Positions 53,607 through 63,197 are shown, counted from the stretch's first letter. The stretch: DNA of 64,000 nucleotides from CAVSNH01 sp963729275 (GCA_963729275.1 CAVSNH010000002.1:1-64000); one strand, 5' to 3'. Made by a program: numbers and translations. The notes: generated by a model not told the origin, from the letters alone.

Positions 53607-53887
53607 GTGCTCTCCACCGAGTCGTCGAAGGCGACGCAGAATCGGTCACGGCCGAGGACATCGACGGGAACCCGCACCGGGTCTCCCTGCTCGCCCTCGA
53701 CGGACCGCCACCCCGAGCCGGTGAGTGGCTGGTGGTCCACAGCGGGTACGCCATCGAGCGGATGACAGACGACCAGGCAAGCGCGGTGATTACCGAACTC
53801 CGGAGAGGGGCGACAGGCGTGTCCGGCAGCGACGGAGAGCGGGCGCAGCACTCGGCCGGAACGGGCGCAGAAAGTCGATGGTCATGA
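53597..53887 (+). CDS. hypC: HypC/HupF-type hydrogenase assembly chaperone
   Basis: From ATG 53597, 96 residues. It begins MCVSALHRVVEGD, with Cys2 as in HypC, which carries the Fe(CN)2CO unit. The SLLALDGPPPRAGEWLVVHS and GYAIERMTDDQA segments are typical. The C-terminal 30 residues are extra. HypA, HypB, HypD, HypE and HypF are not in the window and must be encoded elsewhere. Confidence 0.82.
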   Translation: MCVSALHRVVEGDAESVTAEDIDGNPHRVSLLALDGPPPRAGEWLVVHSGYAIERMTDDQASAVITELRRGATGVSGSDGERAQHSAGTGAESRWS

Positions 53888-54867
53888 TTGGACCCGACAC
53901 CACCCGACACGGAGCCATAAGCGGCGTAAAGGTGGCCGCCATCACTGCGCTCATCAGCGGCGTGTCGGTTTTCGTCAACAGCTACGGCGTCCACGCCATC
54001 GCACAGCCGGCCGTGTACACGACGGCCAAGAATCTGGTCGCAGCATTCGTCCTTGCGGCCGTGGCACTGTCCGCTCATTCCCGATGGAGCACACGCCGCT
54101 CGGTCATCGGCCGGCGCTGGACTACCCGGCCCACCAATGGTGAGATGCCGAGCACCCAGCCGGGGTCGGAATGGGGTCCGTGGCGGTGGCTGGCTCTCGG
54201 CTATGTCGGGGTAATCGGTGGCGGCGTCGCCTTCATCCTCTTCTTCGACGGCCTGGCCCGCACTCAGGCCACACCGGCCGCGTTCCTCCATGACAGTCTC
54301 GTCATCTGGGTCGCCCTGCTGGCGGTGCCACTGCTGCGGGAGCGGTTGAGTGGCTGGAACGTAGCGGCCATCGCCTTGCTGATGGGCGGTCAGGTGGCCG
54401 TCCTGGGCGGAGTCGGCCACCTCTCGTTCGACCGGGGGGACGTCCTCGTGCTGATGGCCACATGGCTCTGGGCCATCGAGGTGGTGATCTGCAAGCGATT
54501 GCTGGCCGATCTTGCCCCGGCGACGGTCTCGCTCATCCGGATGGGGGTCGGGTCGGCGCTCCTGCTCGCCTACCTGGCGGTCACCGGCGGCCTCGCCCTC
54601 CTCAGAGCCCTCTCGCTCTCGCAGCTCGGATGGGTCCTCTTGACCGGTCTCCTCCTTGCCGGTTACGTCGGAACCTGGATGACGGCACTGGCCCGGGCCA
54701 GGGCGGTCGACGTGACGTCGGTTCTCGTGGCCAGCACCGTCGTGACCAGCCTTCTCACGGCAATGGCCGGGACGGCACTCGTCGGCCCTGTGGTGCTCGG
54801 TCTCGTGCTCATGGCGCTCGGGGTGGCGGTGCTCGTCCGGTTGGATGCCCGTCGGGCCGTGGCATGA
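53878..54867 (+). CDS. EamA/DMT-family transporter in the hydrogenase operon
   Basis: This 329-residue membrane protein has about ten helices in two EamA repeats (AFILFFDGLARTQATPAAFL, WLWAIEVVICKRLLADLAP). DMT transporters move metabolites; the substrate is unknown. It overlaps hypC by 10 bp and is coupled to the next gene. Its place inside the hydrogenase operon hints at an accessory role, perhaps metabolite or metal related. Confidence 0.82.
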   Translation: MVMIGPDTTRHGAISGVKVAAITALISGVSVFVNSYGVHAIAQPAVYTTAKNLVAAFVLAAVALSAHSRWSTRRSVIGRRWTTRPTNGEMPSTQPGSEWGPWRWLALGYVGVIGGGVAFILFFDGLARTQATPAAFLHDSLVIWVALLAVPLLRERLSGWNVAAIALLMGGQVAVLGGVGHLSFDRGDVLVLMATWLWAIEVVICKRLLADLAPATVSLIRMGVGSALLLAYLAVTGGLALLRALSLSQLGWVLLTGLLLAGYVGTWMTALARARAVDVTSVLVASTVVTSLLTAMAGTALVGPVVLGLVLMALGVAVLVRLDARRAVA

Positions 54868-55709
54868 ACCGAGAAACCGACGGGCGGATGGGAAGAGGCT
54901 CGCTCGCCGTCGGGCGTCTGGACACCAGGATTCGTCCGGTCAGCGAGCCAGCTGGACCGGCACTCTTCGCCCGCTACGCCTATCCTCCGAATGCGCTCGG
55001 ATACTGCGGGCCCGGCGACCCCGCAGCCTTGTTGGGGGCGGCAGCCGAGGGTGGTGAGACCGCCGAGCTGTCGCAGCTGGCGGCAAAGTTCGAGGGGGCA
55101 TGGCCCTACCTACAGCTCATCGCCGCCTGCAACGGCATCGCCGAGCCGCTCGACCGGCGGGTCGTGGAGGCCTACTGGGTCGGCAATCCACTCCTGTCCC
55201 GAGTGCCTGCACGCGCCTTGTGGAGCTCACTCGACGATCGGTTCCACCATCGGGCCGGCCGCCTCTTCGAGCCGATGGCCGCGGCGGTGCCCCTCGGCGG
55301 TGCGCCCCATCACAGCTTCCACGTCTTCGCCGTCTACCCCTGGCTCGGCCTGCTCCGAGCGGGCATGGAGGGGCCACCGCTTACCGTGCTCGACCGGTGC
55401 CGGATCCGCTGGGGCCGAGTGGAGGCGCTCGACGGGGACCTCGCCCTCGTCCGGAACCAGCTGCTCACTTTCGACGGCTCCCGGTTGGTGCTCGGCGACG
55501 CGCAGGTGGAAGAGGTGCACCGGAGCATCGAGAGCGTCGGCTTTGTGACCGATCTCGCCGCCGGGGACGTCGTCTCGCTCCACTGGGACTGGATCTGTGA
55601 TCGCCTCGGGGAGGCGGAGCTGGCCAACCTCCGGCGGTGGACAGCCCACAACTTGGCCGTCGTCAACGCCACCCCTGCACCCGGACCGGCGGTAGCCAGC
55701 GGCGCCTGA
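54864..55709 (+). CDS. DUF6390-type protein, hydrogenase-associated
   Basis: This 281-residue soluble protein has FARYAYPPNALGYCGPGDPA at the N-terminus, PYLQLIAACNGIAEPLDRRV, and PHHSFHVFAVYPWLGLLRAG in the middle, a pattern I recall from DUF6390 proteins. The conserved His and Cys residues suggest metal binding. Function is unknown; position as the last gene of the operon suggests assembly or regulation of the hydrogenase. Confidence 0.72.
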   Translation: MNRETDGRMGRGSLAVGRLDTRIRPVSEPAGPALFARYAYPPNALGYCGPGDPAALLGAAAEGGETAELSQLAAKFEGAWPYLQLIAACNGIAEPLDRRVVEAYWVGNPLLSRVPARALWSSLDDRFHHRAGRLFEPMAAAVPLGGAPHHSFHVFAVYPWLGLLRAGMEGPPLTVLDRCRIRWGRVEALDGDLALVRNQLLTFDGSRLVLGDAQVEEVHRSIESVGFVTDLAAGDVVSLHWDWICDRLGEAELANLRRWTAHNLAVVNATPAPGPAVASGA

Positions 55710-55794
55710 GCCGGCTATCACAAGAGCAGAGGGCACACTCAACCCTTCCGGAGAGTCCCGATCCTCGCTCGGGTCAGGCGTGGCCTCCCTCGGT

Positions 55795-55837
55795 GGGACT
55801 TTCGCCCCTGGTCACCGATGGCTTGTCATGGTTCACT
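55795..55837 (+). promoter_or_regulatory. Dormancy-box promoter for gene at 55922
   Basis: Box GGGACTTTCGCCCCT at 55795-55809, with a -10-like TTCACT at 55832-55837. An ATG at 55845, 36 bp past the box, opens a 26-codon frame that overlaps the start at 55922. Confidence 0.68.
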
Positions 55838-55844
55838 CACTGTG

Positions 55845-55925
55845 ATGAGGCGGGAACCGGGGTACCTGGGCGGTGTGGCGGATCAGCAACAGGCTTGGCA
55901 AGCGTCTGGAGGGAAAAACCAATGA
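55845..55925 (+). CDS. Possible 26-residue leaderless upstream ORF
   Basis: ATG at the leaderless position of the 55795 promoter; 26 codons (MRREPGYLGGVADQQQAWQA and 6 more). It ends in TGA overlapping the ATG of the next gene (ATGA). Coupling looks possible, but the peptide has no recognisable features. Confidence 0.3.
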   Translation: MRREPGYLGGVADQQQAWQASGGKNQ

Positions 55926-56152
55926 AAGCACTCGGGCAGGGCGGGAACGAAACTGAGGAATTGCCGGAATACCTCCGGGCTGTCCAGCAAGCCGGGCCCG
56001 TCCATTTCGATCCAGCCCTTCGCACCGCAGGTGAGTTGGTGGGTCGCCGCACCATGGTCGCCCTATCGGATGAAGGCCCGCCGATCCCGATGCGGAGTTC
56101 GGAATCAACCTCCGGGCGGACTCAAGACCGGCGAAGCCAGCACGCGGCCTGA
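55922..56152 (+). CDS. Small protein, unknown function
   Basis: A 76-residue frame (MKALGQGGNETEELPEYLRA, then VGRRTMVALSDEGPPIPMRS) starts at ATG 55922 with GGAGGG upstream. No family is recognised. The second half is low-complexity, so it may be the start of a truncated gene. It is controlled by the 55795 box. Confidence 0.5.
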   Translation: MKALGQGGNETEELPEYLRAVQQAGPVHFDPALRTAGELVGRRTMVALSDEGPPIPMRSSESTSGRTQDRRSQHAA

Positions 56153-56212
56153 GGATCTGAAGGCAACACCAGCTGAGTTACATGATCAGCGGCCACCAAG
56201 AAGGAGATCGGA

Positions 56213-56763
56213 ATGCCAAATGAATGGGGTCCCTTGGCTTCGTTGGTCGGGAATGGCAAGGCGAGGGCGGCCTGGACACCGCCTTCTCGCACAAAGAGAA
56301 CCAGGTGCTTGACAGCCTCTATCTCAACAAGTGCACGATGAAGGCCTTCGGGCCGGTCGAGAACGGGAGCCAGTGCCTCTTCGGTCTCGACTGTCGATCT
56401 GCCATGTGGCGCGGGGATGAAGAGACTTCCTTGCACACCGAGGTCGGCTACCGGTTGTGGTCCGCCGCGGCCACCGAAGTCGTCCGCGCCTTCGTCGTGC
56501 CCAGAGGGATCACCGTGCTCGCTGGCGGTTTCGCCAGCGCCGATGCCGACACTTTCACGCTACGGGCCGAGCACGGTGCACCTCCGTACAGCATCGGAGA
56601 GAACCAGTACCTGGCTAAGAACGCGAGCACGCTGAGCTACGAAGTCGCCGTGACTTCCGCAGGCGACACCTGGTCCTATGACGAGACGACGATGCTGCGG
56701 ATGAATGAGTTCGACTCGCCCCTTGCCTACTTCGCTCACAACACGCTCCGGCGTTTGGCGTGA
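56213..56763 (+). pseudogene. Nitrobindin-like heme-binding beta-barrel protein with a frameshift
   Basis: The joined product (about 180 residues) begins MPNEWGPLASLVG and continues in another frame with WQGEGGLDTAFSHKENQVLD, KAFGPVENGSQCLFGLD, HTEVGYRLW and FVVPRGITVLAGG, matching the nitrobindin/THAP4-like family. A base is missing between GTC at 56246 and TGG at 56254. AAGGAG precedes ATG 56213. These barrels bind heme and may handle NO or peroxynitrite, fitting a heme/NO-responsive regulon. Confidence 0.7.
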
Positions 56764-57012
56764 TGTACGTACTCTTCCCTCGTCGCCCTGCAGCCGCGGC
56801 TGAACCCGTCGATGGGGCCAAGAGTCGAGGCAATCTCTCGCTTCGTAGAACAAGGCCGGGGGATGGCGGCGGTCGAGCGTCTCAAGGAAGCCGCCGAAGA
56901 TCGATCGCCACCGCAAAGGGTCACGATGCCGGTGACACCTGTGCACGGAGAGTGCCAATCACCTCGCGCCACCGGAGTTCGATTTTGGAAGCGTCCAACA
57001 AGGAGACACATT

Positions 57013-57459
57013 GTGATCGACACAGAATTGCCTTTACCTCATCGGATTGTCGTGGGAGTTGACGGCTCCGACTCGTCGATGCGCGCACTCGACTGGGCGC
57101 TCAACCAAGCAGAGCTGACCAGTGCATCGGTGCTGGTGGTCGCGGCTTGGCACTGGCCCGTCGCGCTGGCATGGGGCATACCCCTCGCGCCGCCCTACTG
57201 TCCGGCAGACGAGGCGGAACCCATCATGGCTGACGTGCTTGCCCCGATTTGCAGCAGGCACCCCGGTGTGAAAATCGAATCACGGATCGTCGAGGGTCAT
57301 CCGGCCCCGGCGTTGGTGGACGCCTCTCGCGGGTCCGATCTCCTCGTGGTTGGAAGTCGAGGACACGGCGAATTCGCGGGGATGCTGCTCGGATCGGTCA
57401 GTGAACACTGCGTCTCCAATGCCGCGTGTCCTGTTCTCGTGGTGCGTGAGGACCAGTAA
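57013..57459 (+). CDS. Universal stress protein
   Basis: This 148-residue UspA-domain protein has RIVVGVDGSDSSMRALDWAL at the N-terminus and the ATP-binding motif VGSRGHGEFAGMLLGSVSEH near the end. GTG 57013 has AAGGAG upstream; a longer frame to 56812 shows no conservation. The nitrobindin-like gene is upstream on the same strand. Confidence 0.87.
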   Translation: MIDTELPLPHRIVVGVDGSDSSMRALDWALNQAELTSASVLVVAAWHWPVALAWGIPLAPPYCPADEAEPIMADVLAPICSRHPGVKIESRIVEGHPAPALVDASRGSDLLVVGSRGHGEFAGMLLGSVSEHCVSNAACPVLVVREDQ

Positions 57460-58155
57460 CCGAGCACCCAAACAGGAGCGAAGATCGGGTGACCACGCGC
57501 CAGGCCAGAGAACGATGGTCATAAGCAGGCGATGGTGGCGAGCCGCAGTCGGCCTTCCACGGTGCGCGGCAGATTCAGGATTCACAGGTTGAAGGGTCAT
57601 CGGTCCGGCAATCCCATCATGATGCTCGACGGACCTTCAGAGCCGCTCTCCAAGACGGTCTTGCTGGAGGCGATGCACCAACACTTCAGCTTTAGCTCAG
57701 GGAGACCACGGTGACGGTCACGTCCGGTCGTAGCGCGTGGAGGAACTCTAGGGTAAATGACGATTGGCCCCACCACGGCGCGGTACGGCGAGACTACGAC
57801 CTACGTACGTGAGCATCCCAGCGATCCCAGGCCGACTGGCACCGTTCCGCCTCGCTCTCGTTTGGGGCAGTGAGAGTGTGACTTGCAGAAACAGCTAGGG
57901 TCCAAGTCAGTGGCCATAACGATTTCTAGACAGCTCATGCACTGTGACAAAGAGATGTGCGACGCCTCGCTCGTGTTGCCTGACTCAACTTGGCCCGAGC
58001 GCACCGCCCGCACCTGGTCAGAAGGTCACAGATGGCGGAACGATGATGAGGACCACGATTACTGCCCGATGCATACAGACGGCCGTCTCACCTTTAACAC
58101 CCGCAATGAGATCGCCTAAAGCCGACTTCCGCCGCTTCTCGGCCACCGTTGGGCC
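57460..58155. other. Gene-poor region with box-like sequences
   Basis: No convincing gene. A box-like AGGGTCATCGGTCCG lies at 57593-57607, but no -10-like hexamer occurs at the expected distance on either side. A shorter GGGTCCAAGTCA lies at 57898. The stretch leads into the arcC remnant and is probably decayed sequence. Confidence 0.4.
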
Positions 58156-58572
58156 GTCTTCGAGATGTCCATCATCCGCATGCTGCTTGGGGACAGCGCG
58201 GTCATCATCTTCGCAGGCGGTGGAGGGATACCGGTCTGCCGAGGTGCAGACGGTCGATAGCGCGGGATCGAAGCGGTCATCGACAAGGACCTGACGGCCG
58301 AACTGTTGGCCCGCGAACTCGATGCTGACGTGCTCTTGCTCCTCACCGATGTACCTGGCGTCGAATCCGAATTCGGTACCGACAGCGCGCAAACGGTCGC
58401 CAGGATGAATCCGGACCATCTTCGGACGCTGGCGCTGCCAGCCCGGTCCATGGGGCCGAAAGCCGAGGCGGCATGCAGGTTCGCGGAAACAACGGGGAAA
58501 CCGGCCGTCATTGGCCGGCTTGAGGATGCCGCCCAGATGATCGAGGATCGCAAGGAACGACGGTGGAGTTGA
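58156..58572 (+). pseudogene. arcC: Carbamate kinase remnant
   Basis: The C-terminal 135 or so residues of carbamate kinase are readable: EMSIIRMLLGDSAVIIFAGG, then GGIPV, a TAG stop at 58258, and RGIEAVIDKDLTAELLAREL, LLLLTDVPGVESEFG and SMGPKAEAACRFAETTGKPA. The N-terminal half is missing. The intact enzyme makes ATP from carbamoyl phosphate in the arginine deiminase pathway. With a stop and a truncation this copy is not functional. Confidence 0.82.
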
Positions 58573-58681
58573 GTCCGTCTGCGATGTCGAGTGACCGTTC
58601 GGGTTGGAGCCCCCGAGCCCAGCCGAGGTGAGTGCGCACTCGGCGGTGGCCGACTAGTTCCCATGCCATAGGATTCGGCAC

Positions 58682-59650
58682 GTGTACAGCGAGATCGCGA
58701 GCAACAAGCGACGCAGCGTGATCTTCATCTCTCTGTTCTTCGTGGTCTGGCTGGCCATCGGAGCCGCCTGCGGGTTTCTCTTCAAGGCTCTCTACCGCCA
58801 CTCGACCAACAACGGCTTCGCTCCCGCCCCACCGACCAACTACGGCTGGACCCCGGTCATCATCGGTATGGTCATCGCCGGACTCCTGGCCCTCTGTGGG
58901 ATCCTCTATTCCTTGAACTCCGGGGCTGCACTGGTGCTCCGTGTCTCGGGTGCCGTACCCGCTGACCTGGCCCAGTATCCGCAACTGCACAATTTGGTGG
59001 AGGCCTTGGCCATCGGCGAGGGGATCCCCGCGCCCTCCGTCTACGTGATCAACGATCCCTCCCCCAACGCATTTGCCACCGGGGTGAGCCCGGACAAGGC
59101 GGCCATCACCTTCACCACCGGGTTGCTCACCATCATGAACCGCGAGGAACTCGAGGGTGTCACCGGACATGAAATGAGCCACATCAAGAACCACGACATC
59201 CGCCTCCTGCTCGTCGTGGGCACCATGATCGGTATGGCTGCCCTTCTGGCCAGCATCCTATGGCGAAGCGCATTCTTCGCCGGTCCCGGACGGGGCGGCC
59301 GGAACAACCAGCTCATGATCGTGATCTTCGCTGCCGGAGCCCTTCTCGCCGTCGTCGGTTTCATCTTCGGCCCACTCATTCGCCTGGCGCTCTCACGACG
59401 GCGTGAGTCACTGGCCGACGTGAGCGGTGTCGAACTCACTCGCAACCCAGCAGGGTTGTTGAGCGCCCTCAAGAAGCTGCAGCAGAACGACAAGCCGTTC
59501 AAGAAGATGAACCACGCCACGGCGGCGATGTGCATCGACGATCCGTTGCAGCACCACGAGGGCTGGTACCACCGCCTCTACGACACACACCCTCCCATCG
59601 AGGAGCGGATCGCCGCGCTCGAGAAGATCGCCTCGGGCCAGTCGGTCTGA
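58682..59650 (+). CDS. htpX: HtpX-like M48 membrane metalloprotease
   Basis: This 322-residue protein has two N-terminal membrane helices, a zinc motif HEMSH preceded by EELEGVTG, two more helices, and the third ligand region RRRESLADVSGVEL. It degrades misfolded membrane proteins in the cytoplasmic membrane. The start is GTG 58682. It is convergent with lemA, its frequent neighbour. Confidence 0.87.
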   Translation: MYSEIASNKRRSVIFISLFFVVWLAIGAACGFLFKALYRHSTNNGFAPAPPTNYGWTPVIIGMVIAGLLALCGILYSLNSGAALVLRVSGAVPADLAQYPQLHNLVEALAIGEGIPAPSVYVINDPSPNAFATGVSPDKAAITFTTGLLTIMNREELEGVTGHEMSHIKNHDIRLLLVVGTMIGMAALLASILWRSAFFAGPGRGGRNNQLMIVIFAAGALLAVVGFIFGPLIRLALSRRRESLADVSGVELTRNPAGLLSALKKLQQNDKPFKKMNHATAAMCIDDPLQHHEGWYHRLYDTHPPIEERIAALEKIASGQSV

Positions 59651-59677
59651 CCGGCCGGGCGCCCGCTCAAATTCATC

Positions 59678-60349
59678 TCAGCTGGCTGGCGGCGGTCCCT
59701 CGGGGGCGGCGGCGGGCGGAAGCCCCCCGGAGCCGCCAGCAAGCGGCGGTCCTGAGGGTGCCGGACCGGCCGTGCCTGGACCAGGACCCGAGAAATTGAC
59801 CTGAGGAACGGCACGATCTTCCTCGTCGGTAACGAAGAAGGCCACCGCTTTGAATCCGAAGGGGCCCGCGATGAGGTTGCGCGGAAACGTCTGTAGCCCG
59901 ATGTTGTAGTCACGGGCGCTCGTGTTGTAGTAGCGACGGGCGTATTCGATCTTGTCCTCAGTGGCAGTCAACGTCTCTTGCAGTTGGAGGAAGCTCTCGA
60001 CCGCCCGTAGCTGTGGGTAGTTCTCGGCGACCGCGAACAGTGAGCGAAGCGCCCCGGACAGAGCGTTCTCGGCAGGGGCGATTTGGCCCGGGTCGCCCGT
60101 CGCTCCCGCGGTGACGGCGTTGGCCCGAGCCTGAGTGACCGCCTCGAAAGTCCCCTGCTCGTGGGTGGCATAGCCCTGCACGGTCGACACCAGGTTGGGG
60201 ATGAGGTCCTGGCGGCGCTTGAGCTCGACGTCGATCTCGGACCACGCCTCTTGGGTGCGGTTGCGCTTCTTGACAAGGCCGTTGAAGGCGACCCACAGAC
60301 CGAGGACCAACAGCACCACGATGATGACGACGATGATCAGCACAATCAT
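59678..60349 (-). CDS. lemA: LemA family protein
   Basis: This 223-residue protein has one N-terminal membrane helix (residues 1-24), then the LemA domain: KKRNRTQEAWSEIDVELKRR, QDLIPNLVSTVQGYATHE, TEDKIEYARRYYNTSARDYN and FPRNLIAGPFGF. The C-terminal 40 residues are Gly/Pro/Ala-rich and probably disordered. Function is unknown; LemA is often paired with membrane proteases such as HtpX, as here. Confidence 0.88.
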   Translation of the reverse strand: MIVLIIVVIIVVLLVLGLWVAFNGLVKKRNRTQEAWSEIDVELKRRQDLIPNLVSTVQGYATHEQGTFEAVTQARANAVTAGATGDPGQIAPAENALSGALRSLFAVAENYPQLRAVESFLQLQETLTATEDKIEYARRYYNTSARDYNIGLQTFPRNLIAGPFGFKAVAFFVTDEEDRAVPQVNFSGPGPGTAGPAPSGPPLAGGSGGLPPAAAPEGPPPAS

Positions 60350-60500
60350 TGTGGAGCGGACCCCCTGAGAGCTGTCGTGGCGCGCACTCTATCGGCTCAG
60401 CCCCCGAGCAGCCACGGATCGGATGTCCGGGCGTCTCGACAGGTGCAACGAGTTCGACCGAGCGCTGGACCGCTCTCGGGACCCCGATTCCACCGCCACC

Positions 60501-60938
60501 TCATCGGCACACCACGACGGGGCAGTGGGCCGCATGCACGCAATGAGCGCTGGTTGACCCGAGGATCAAGCCTGCGAAACCGCCATGACCCCTCGTCCCG
60601 ACCACCAGGAGCGCTGCGCTCTCGCAGGCATCGACGAGAACCTGCCGTGCCTCGCCGTTGACGACGTCCAGATCGATCTCCAGGTCTGGGTGGCGGGCGG
60701 CCACCGATGCCACCTGGTTCTCTGCTGTCCTTCTGCACGCCCCGGCACGGTCCCAGGCCCCCCCTCCCACGTCGAACTCGATGGTGGAGAGGTCCCGCCA
60801 CACCGCCACTGCGCGGACCGTGGTCCCGGTGGCCTGGGCATAGGACGCAGCCCATTCCAGGGCCGCGGTGGAACGCTCGGAGCCGTCGATCCCGACCACC
60901 ACCGGTCGCTGCTGGGTCTGCTCGGCTTGATTCGTCAT
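60501..60938 (-). CDS. Universal stress protein
   Basis: This 145-residue UspA-domain protein has VVVGIDGSERSTAALEWAAS and the ATP-binding loop VGTRGHGGFAGLILGSTSAH. GGGAGG precedes the ATG at 60938. It lies 59 bp past a dormancy box. The C-terminus HAAHCPVVVCR is typical of the family. Confidence 0.88.
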   Translation of the reverse strand: MTNQAEQTQQRPVVVGIDGSERSTAALEWAASYAQATGTTVRAVAVWRDLSTIEFDVGGGAWDRAGACRRTAENQVASVAARHPDLEIDLDVVNGEARQVLVDACESAALLVVGTRGHGGFAGLILGSTSAHCVHAAHCPVVVCR

Positions 60939-60970
60939 CTCGATCCTCCCTGAACCGGTATCTGCCAATG

Positions 60971-61011
60971 ATTGGACCACGCACGGGCCTCCTGGTAGGG
61001 CCTTAGGTCCT
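60971..61011 (-). promoter_or_regulatory. Dormancy-box promoter for USP at 60938
   Basis: Box AGGGCCTTAGGTCCT at 60997-61011, leftward and nearly palindromic, with a -10-like TCCAAT at 60971-60976. Confidence 0.72.
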
Positions 61012-61310
61012 CGTCGGAGATCCTCCGGTCGGTCGGCGGCCAGCTATTGGACCTTTCTCTCGCGCAACGCGCCCTCGGGTCCACCTTCAGTGCGACAGTT
61101 GGAGGCAGGGCGGCAATGCAAGTCAGAGAGTGATGGCCGGGCTGCGGCGGACGTCTAAAACTGACACAGATCGCCTGTCTTCACCGTCCGCTGGGGGAGA
61201 GTTCTCGACCGGTTTGCTCTACCTTCGTGGGTCGGAACGCTCGACCTCTCGGCACAAAAGGTGTTCCCGCCTGACAAACATCGCGGTGGGATTGATGCTG
61301 ACAAGATGAG

Positions 61311-63197
61311 TTGGTGACGACATCGGAAGGCGAGGTGGACGTCGTCGGCTGGGGTTGGCAACGACACTTGTCGATATGGCGCTCACCAGCCGGGCAACCG
61401 CGATGGGCTCGACCGGTGGTTCTCTGTCTGGCCGCGTTGGCCGGCCTCCTCTATGGGTGGCGAATGGGCTCGAGTATCGAGATCTTCTACGCGGCTGCCG
61501 CTCGGAGTATGTCGATGAGCTGGCACGACTTCGTCTTCGCTGCCTTCGACCCAGCGGGAACCATCTCCGTCGACAAGCTCCCCGGTGCCTTGTGGCTCCA
61601 GGCGTTTTCGGTCCGGCTCTTTGGCGTTCATACCTGGGCCGTGGCACTGCCGCAGGTCATCGAAGGCGCCCTCACGGTGCTGGTCCTGTATCGGGCGGTC
61701 CGACGCCTAGCGGGCCCGGTTGCCGGGATCGGTGCGGCGGCGGTTCTCACCCTGTCGCCGGCCACCGTCACCCTCAACCGGGGCAACATTTCGGATACCT
61801 TGCTGATCCTGCTGCTGGTTCTGGCCGCCGACGCGACGGTCACCGCCTTGACAACGGAGCGGCGGTACACCCTCCTGTTGACCGGCGTCTGGGTGGGCCT
61901 GGCCTTCCAGGCCAAGATGATCGAGGCATGGCTGGTGATTCCAGCCCTGGCCATCACGTACCTCTTGGCTTCTTCGACGGCCATGCGGACCCGGATCGTA
62001 CGACTGGCTGCAATGGTCGTCGTGGCGGCAGCCGTCTCTTTGAGCTGGATGGTCTTCGTCACGCTGACTCCTTCAGCGCAGCGCCCCTACGTCGATGGGA
62101 GCCAGCACAACTCCGTTTTCGAGCAGGTATTCGACTACAACGGCTTCGGTCGTGTGGGACAGCCATCTCCCAATGCAGAGCTGGGGCGGACTCTTCACAT
62201 TCCTGTCCTCGAATCACCTTCTCCCCACCCGGCGTGGAACAGGCTGCTGACCGGCTCATACGGGTTGGACACCGGATGGCTCATACCGGCGTCGTTGGTG
62301 GTCGTGGTAACGGGATTGTTGGACCGCCGACGTCGGCCTCGGACCGACCTGGTCCGCGCTGGCATCGTTATGTGGGGAACATGGCTCCTTGTCTTTGGCG
62401 CCTTCTTCAGTACCAGTCCCTCCATCAACTCGTACTATCTGGCGGCTCTGTCGCCTGCAGTCGCCGGCCTCATCGGGATCGGAGGCGGCCTGGTTTGGGC
62501 GAGCCGGCGCGCCGTTGCCACCAAGATCGCCGTCTTGACCGCGGCCCTCTTGTCATCGGTCTATGCCTACTGGCTCCTACCCAGCTCGGGCACAGGGCTT
62601 CCGGGCTGGTTGGCCCCCATCGTCCTCGGCTTGGGTGTCGCGGCCGCTCTCCTGATTGCCACTGCGCTCGTACTTCAGCTCGGAGCCGCGGCAACCAGGC
62701 TGGGTCTCGTTCTTGCCGGGGCGGCGATGGTCCTGGTCCCGGCGGTGGCCACCGCATCCGTCGTCGCTAACACGCTCGGGGCTTTCGACACTCCCTTCCA
62801 GCCGACGGCAGTCACCGCGTTCACGAGAGCCTTCTTCGGAGCGCCGCTGCAGGCGGCATCCACCTTGCCCCAAATCGAAGGGGCGAGGAACGGCGCCCCC
62901 GACCTCATGGCCACCGAGACCTCCGTGCTGGCCGCGCCCTTCATCTACGCCACCGGCCAAGAGGTCCTACCTATAGGTGGCTATACGGGTACGACTCCTT
63001 CTCCCACAGTGGCGAACCTTCGGAAGATGGTGGCCTTAGGCCGATTCCACCTGGTACTGGCGGTACATGCGAGCACAGACTCACGGATTACCTGGATTGC
63101 CACCCATTGCCTGCTGGCCCCTCCTCCGAAAGCTCCCAACTCCGACGTCATCGGGCCACTCAGTGCCTACTTCTGCGTCGGGCCCCTCCATCGGTAA
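61311..63197 (+). CDS. GT39-type membrane glycosyltransferase
   Basis: This 628-residue protein of the dolichyl/polyprenyl-phosphate-mannose transferase superfamily (ArnT/PMT-like) has about eleven to twelve membrane helices. The first loop, with IEIFYAAAARSMSMSWHDFV and GTISVDKLPGALWLQAF, contains the conserved acidic residues. GLAFQAKMIEAWLVIPAL and YNGFGRVGQPSPNAELGR also fit bacterial members. It transfers sugar from a lipid carrier to a surface acceptor. The start may be TTG 61311 or GTG 61314. No dormancy box precedes it. Confidence 0.83.
   Translation: MVTTSEGEVDVVGWGWQRHLSIWRSPAGQPRWARPVVLCLAALAGLLYGWRMGSSIEIFYAAAARSMSMSWHDFVFAAFDPAGTISVDKLPGALWLQAFSVRLFGVHTWAVALPQVIEGALTVLVLYRAVRRLAGPVAGIGAAAVLTLSPATVTLNRGNISDTLLILLLVLAADATVTALTTERRYTLLLTGVWVGLAFQAKMIEAWLVIPALAITYLLASSTAMRTRIVRLAAMVVVAAAVSLSWMVFVTLTPSAQRPYVDGSQHNSVFEQVFDYNGFGRVGQPSPNAELGRTLHIPVLESPSPHPAWNRLLTGSYGLDTGWLIPASLVVVVTGLLDRRRRPRTDLVRAGIVMWGTWLLVFGAFFSTSPSINSYYLAALSPAVAGLIGIGGGLVWASRRAVATKIAVLTAALLSSVYAYWLLPSSGTGLPGWLAPIVLGLGVAAALLIATALVLQLGAAATRLGLVLAGAAMVLVPAVATASVVANTLGAFDTPFQPTAVTAFTRAFFGAPLQAASTLPQIEGARNGAPDLMATETSVLAAPFIYATGQEVLPIGGYTGTTPSPTVANLRKMVALGRFHLVLAVHASTDSRITWIATHCLLAPPPKAPNSDVIGPLSAYFCVGPLHR

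Noticed and set aside
56814..56828. GGGGCCAAGAGTCGA resembles the 145-159 box
   Set aside because: Three mismatches and 185 bp from the nearest start codon with no supporting hexamer seen; left out as a site.
57593..57607. Box-like AGGGTCATCGGTCCG
   Set aside because: Good half-sites, but no -10-like hexamer at the usual distance on either strand and no intact gene next to it; only mentioned in the region note.
57883..58119. Open frame of 78 codons
   Set aside because: No RBS, no conserved motif and in a stretch of decayed sequence.
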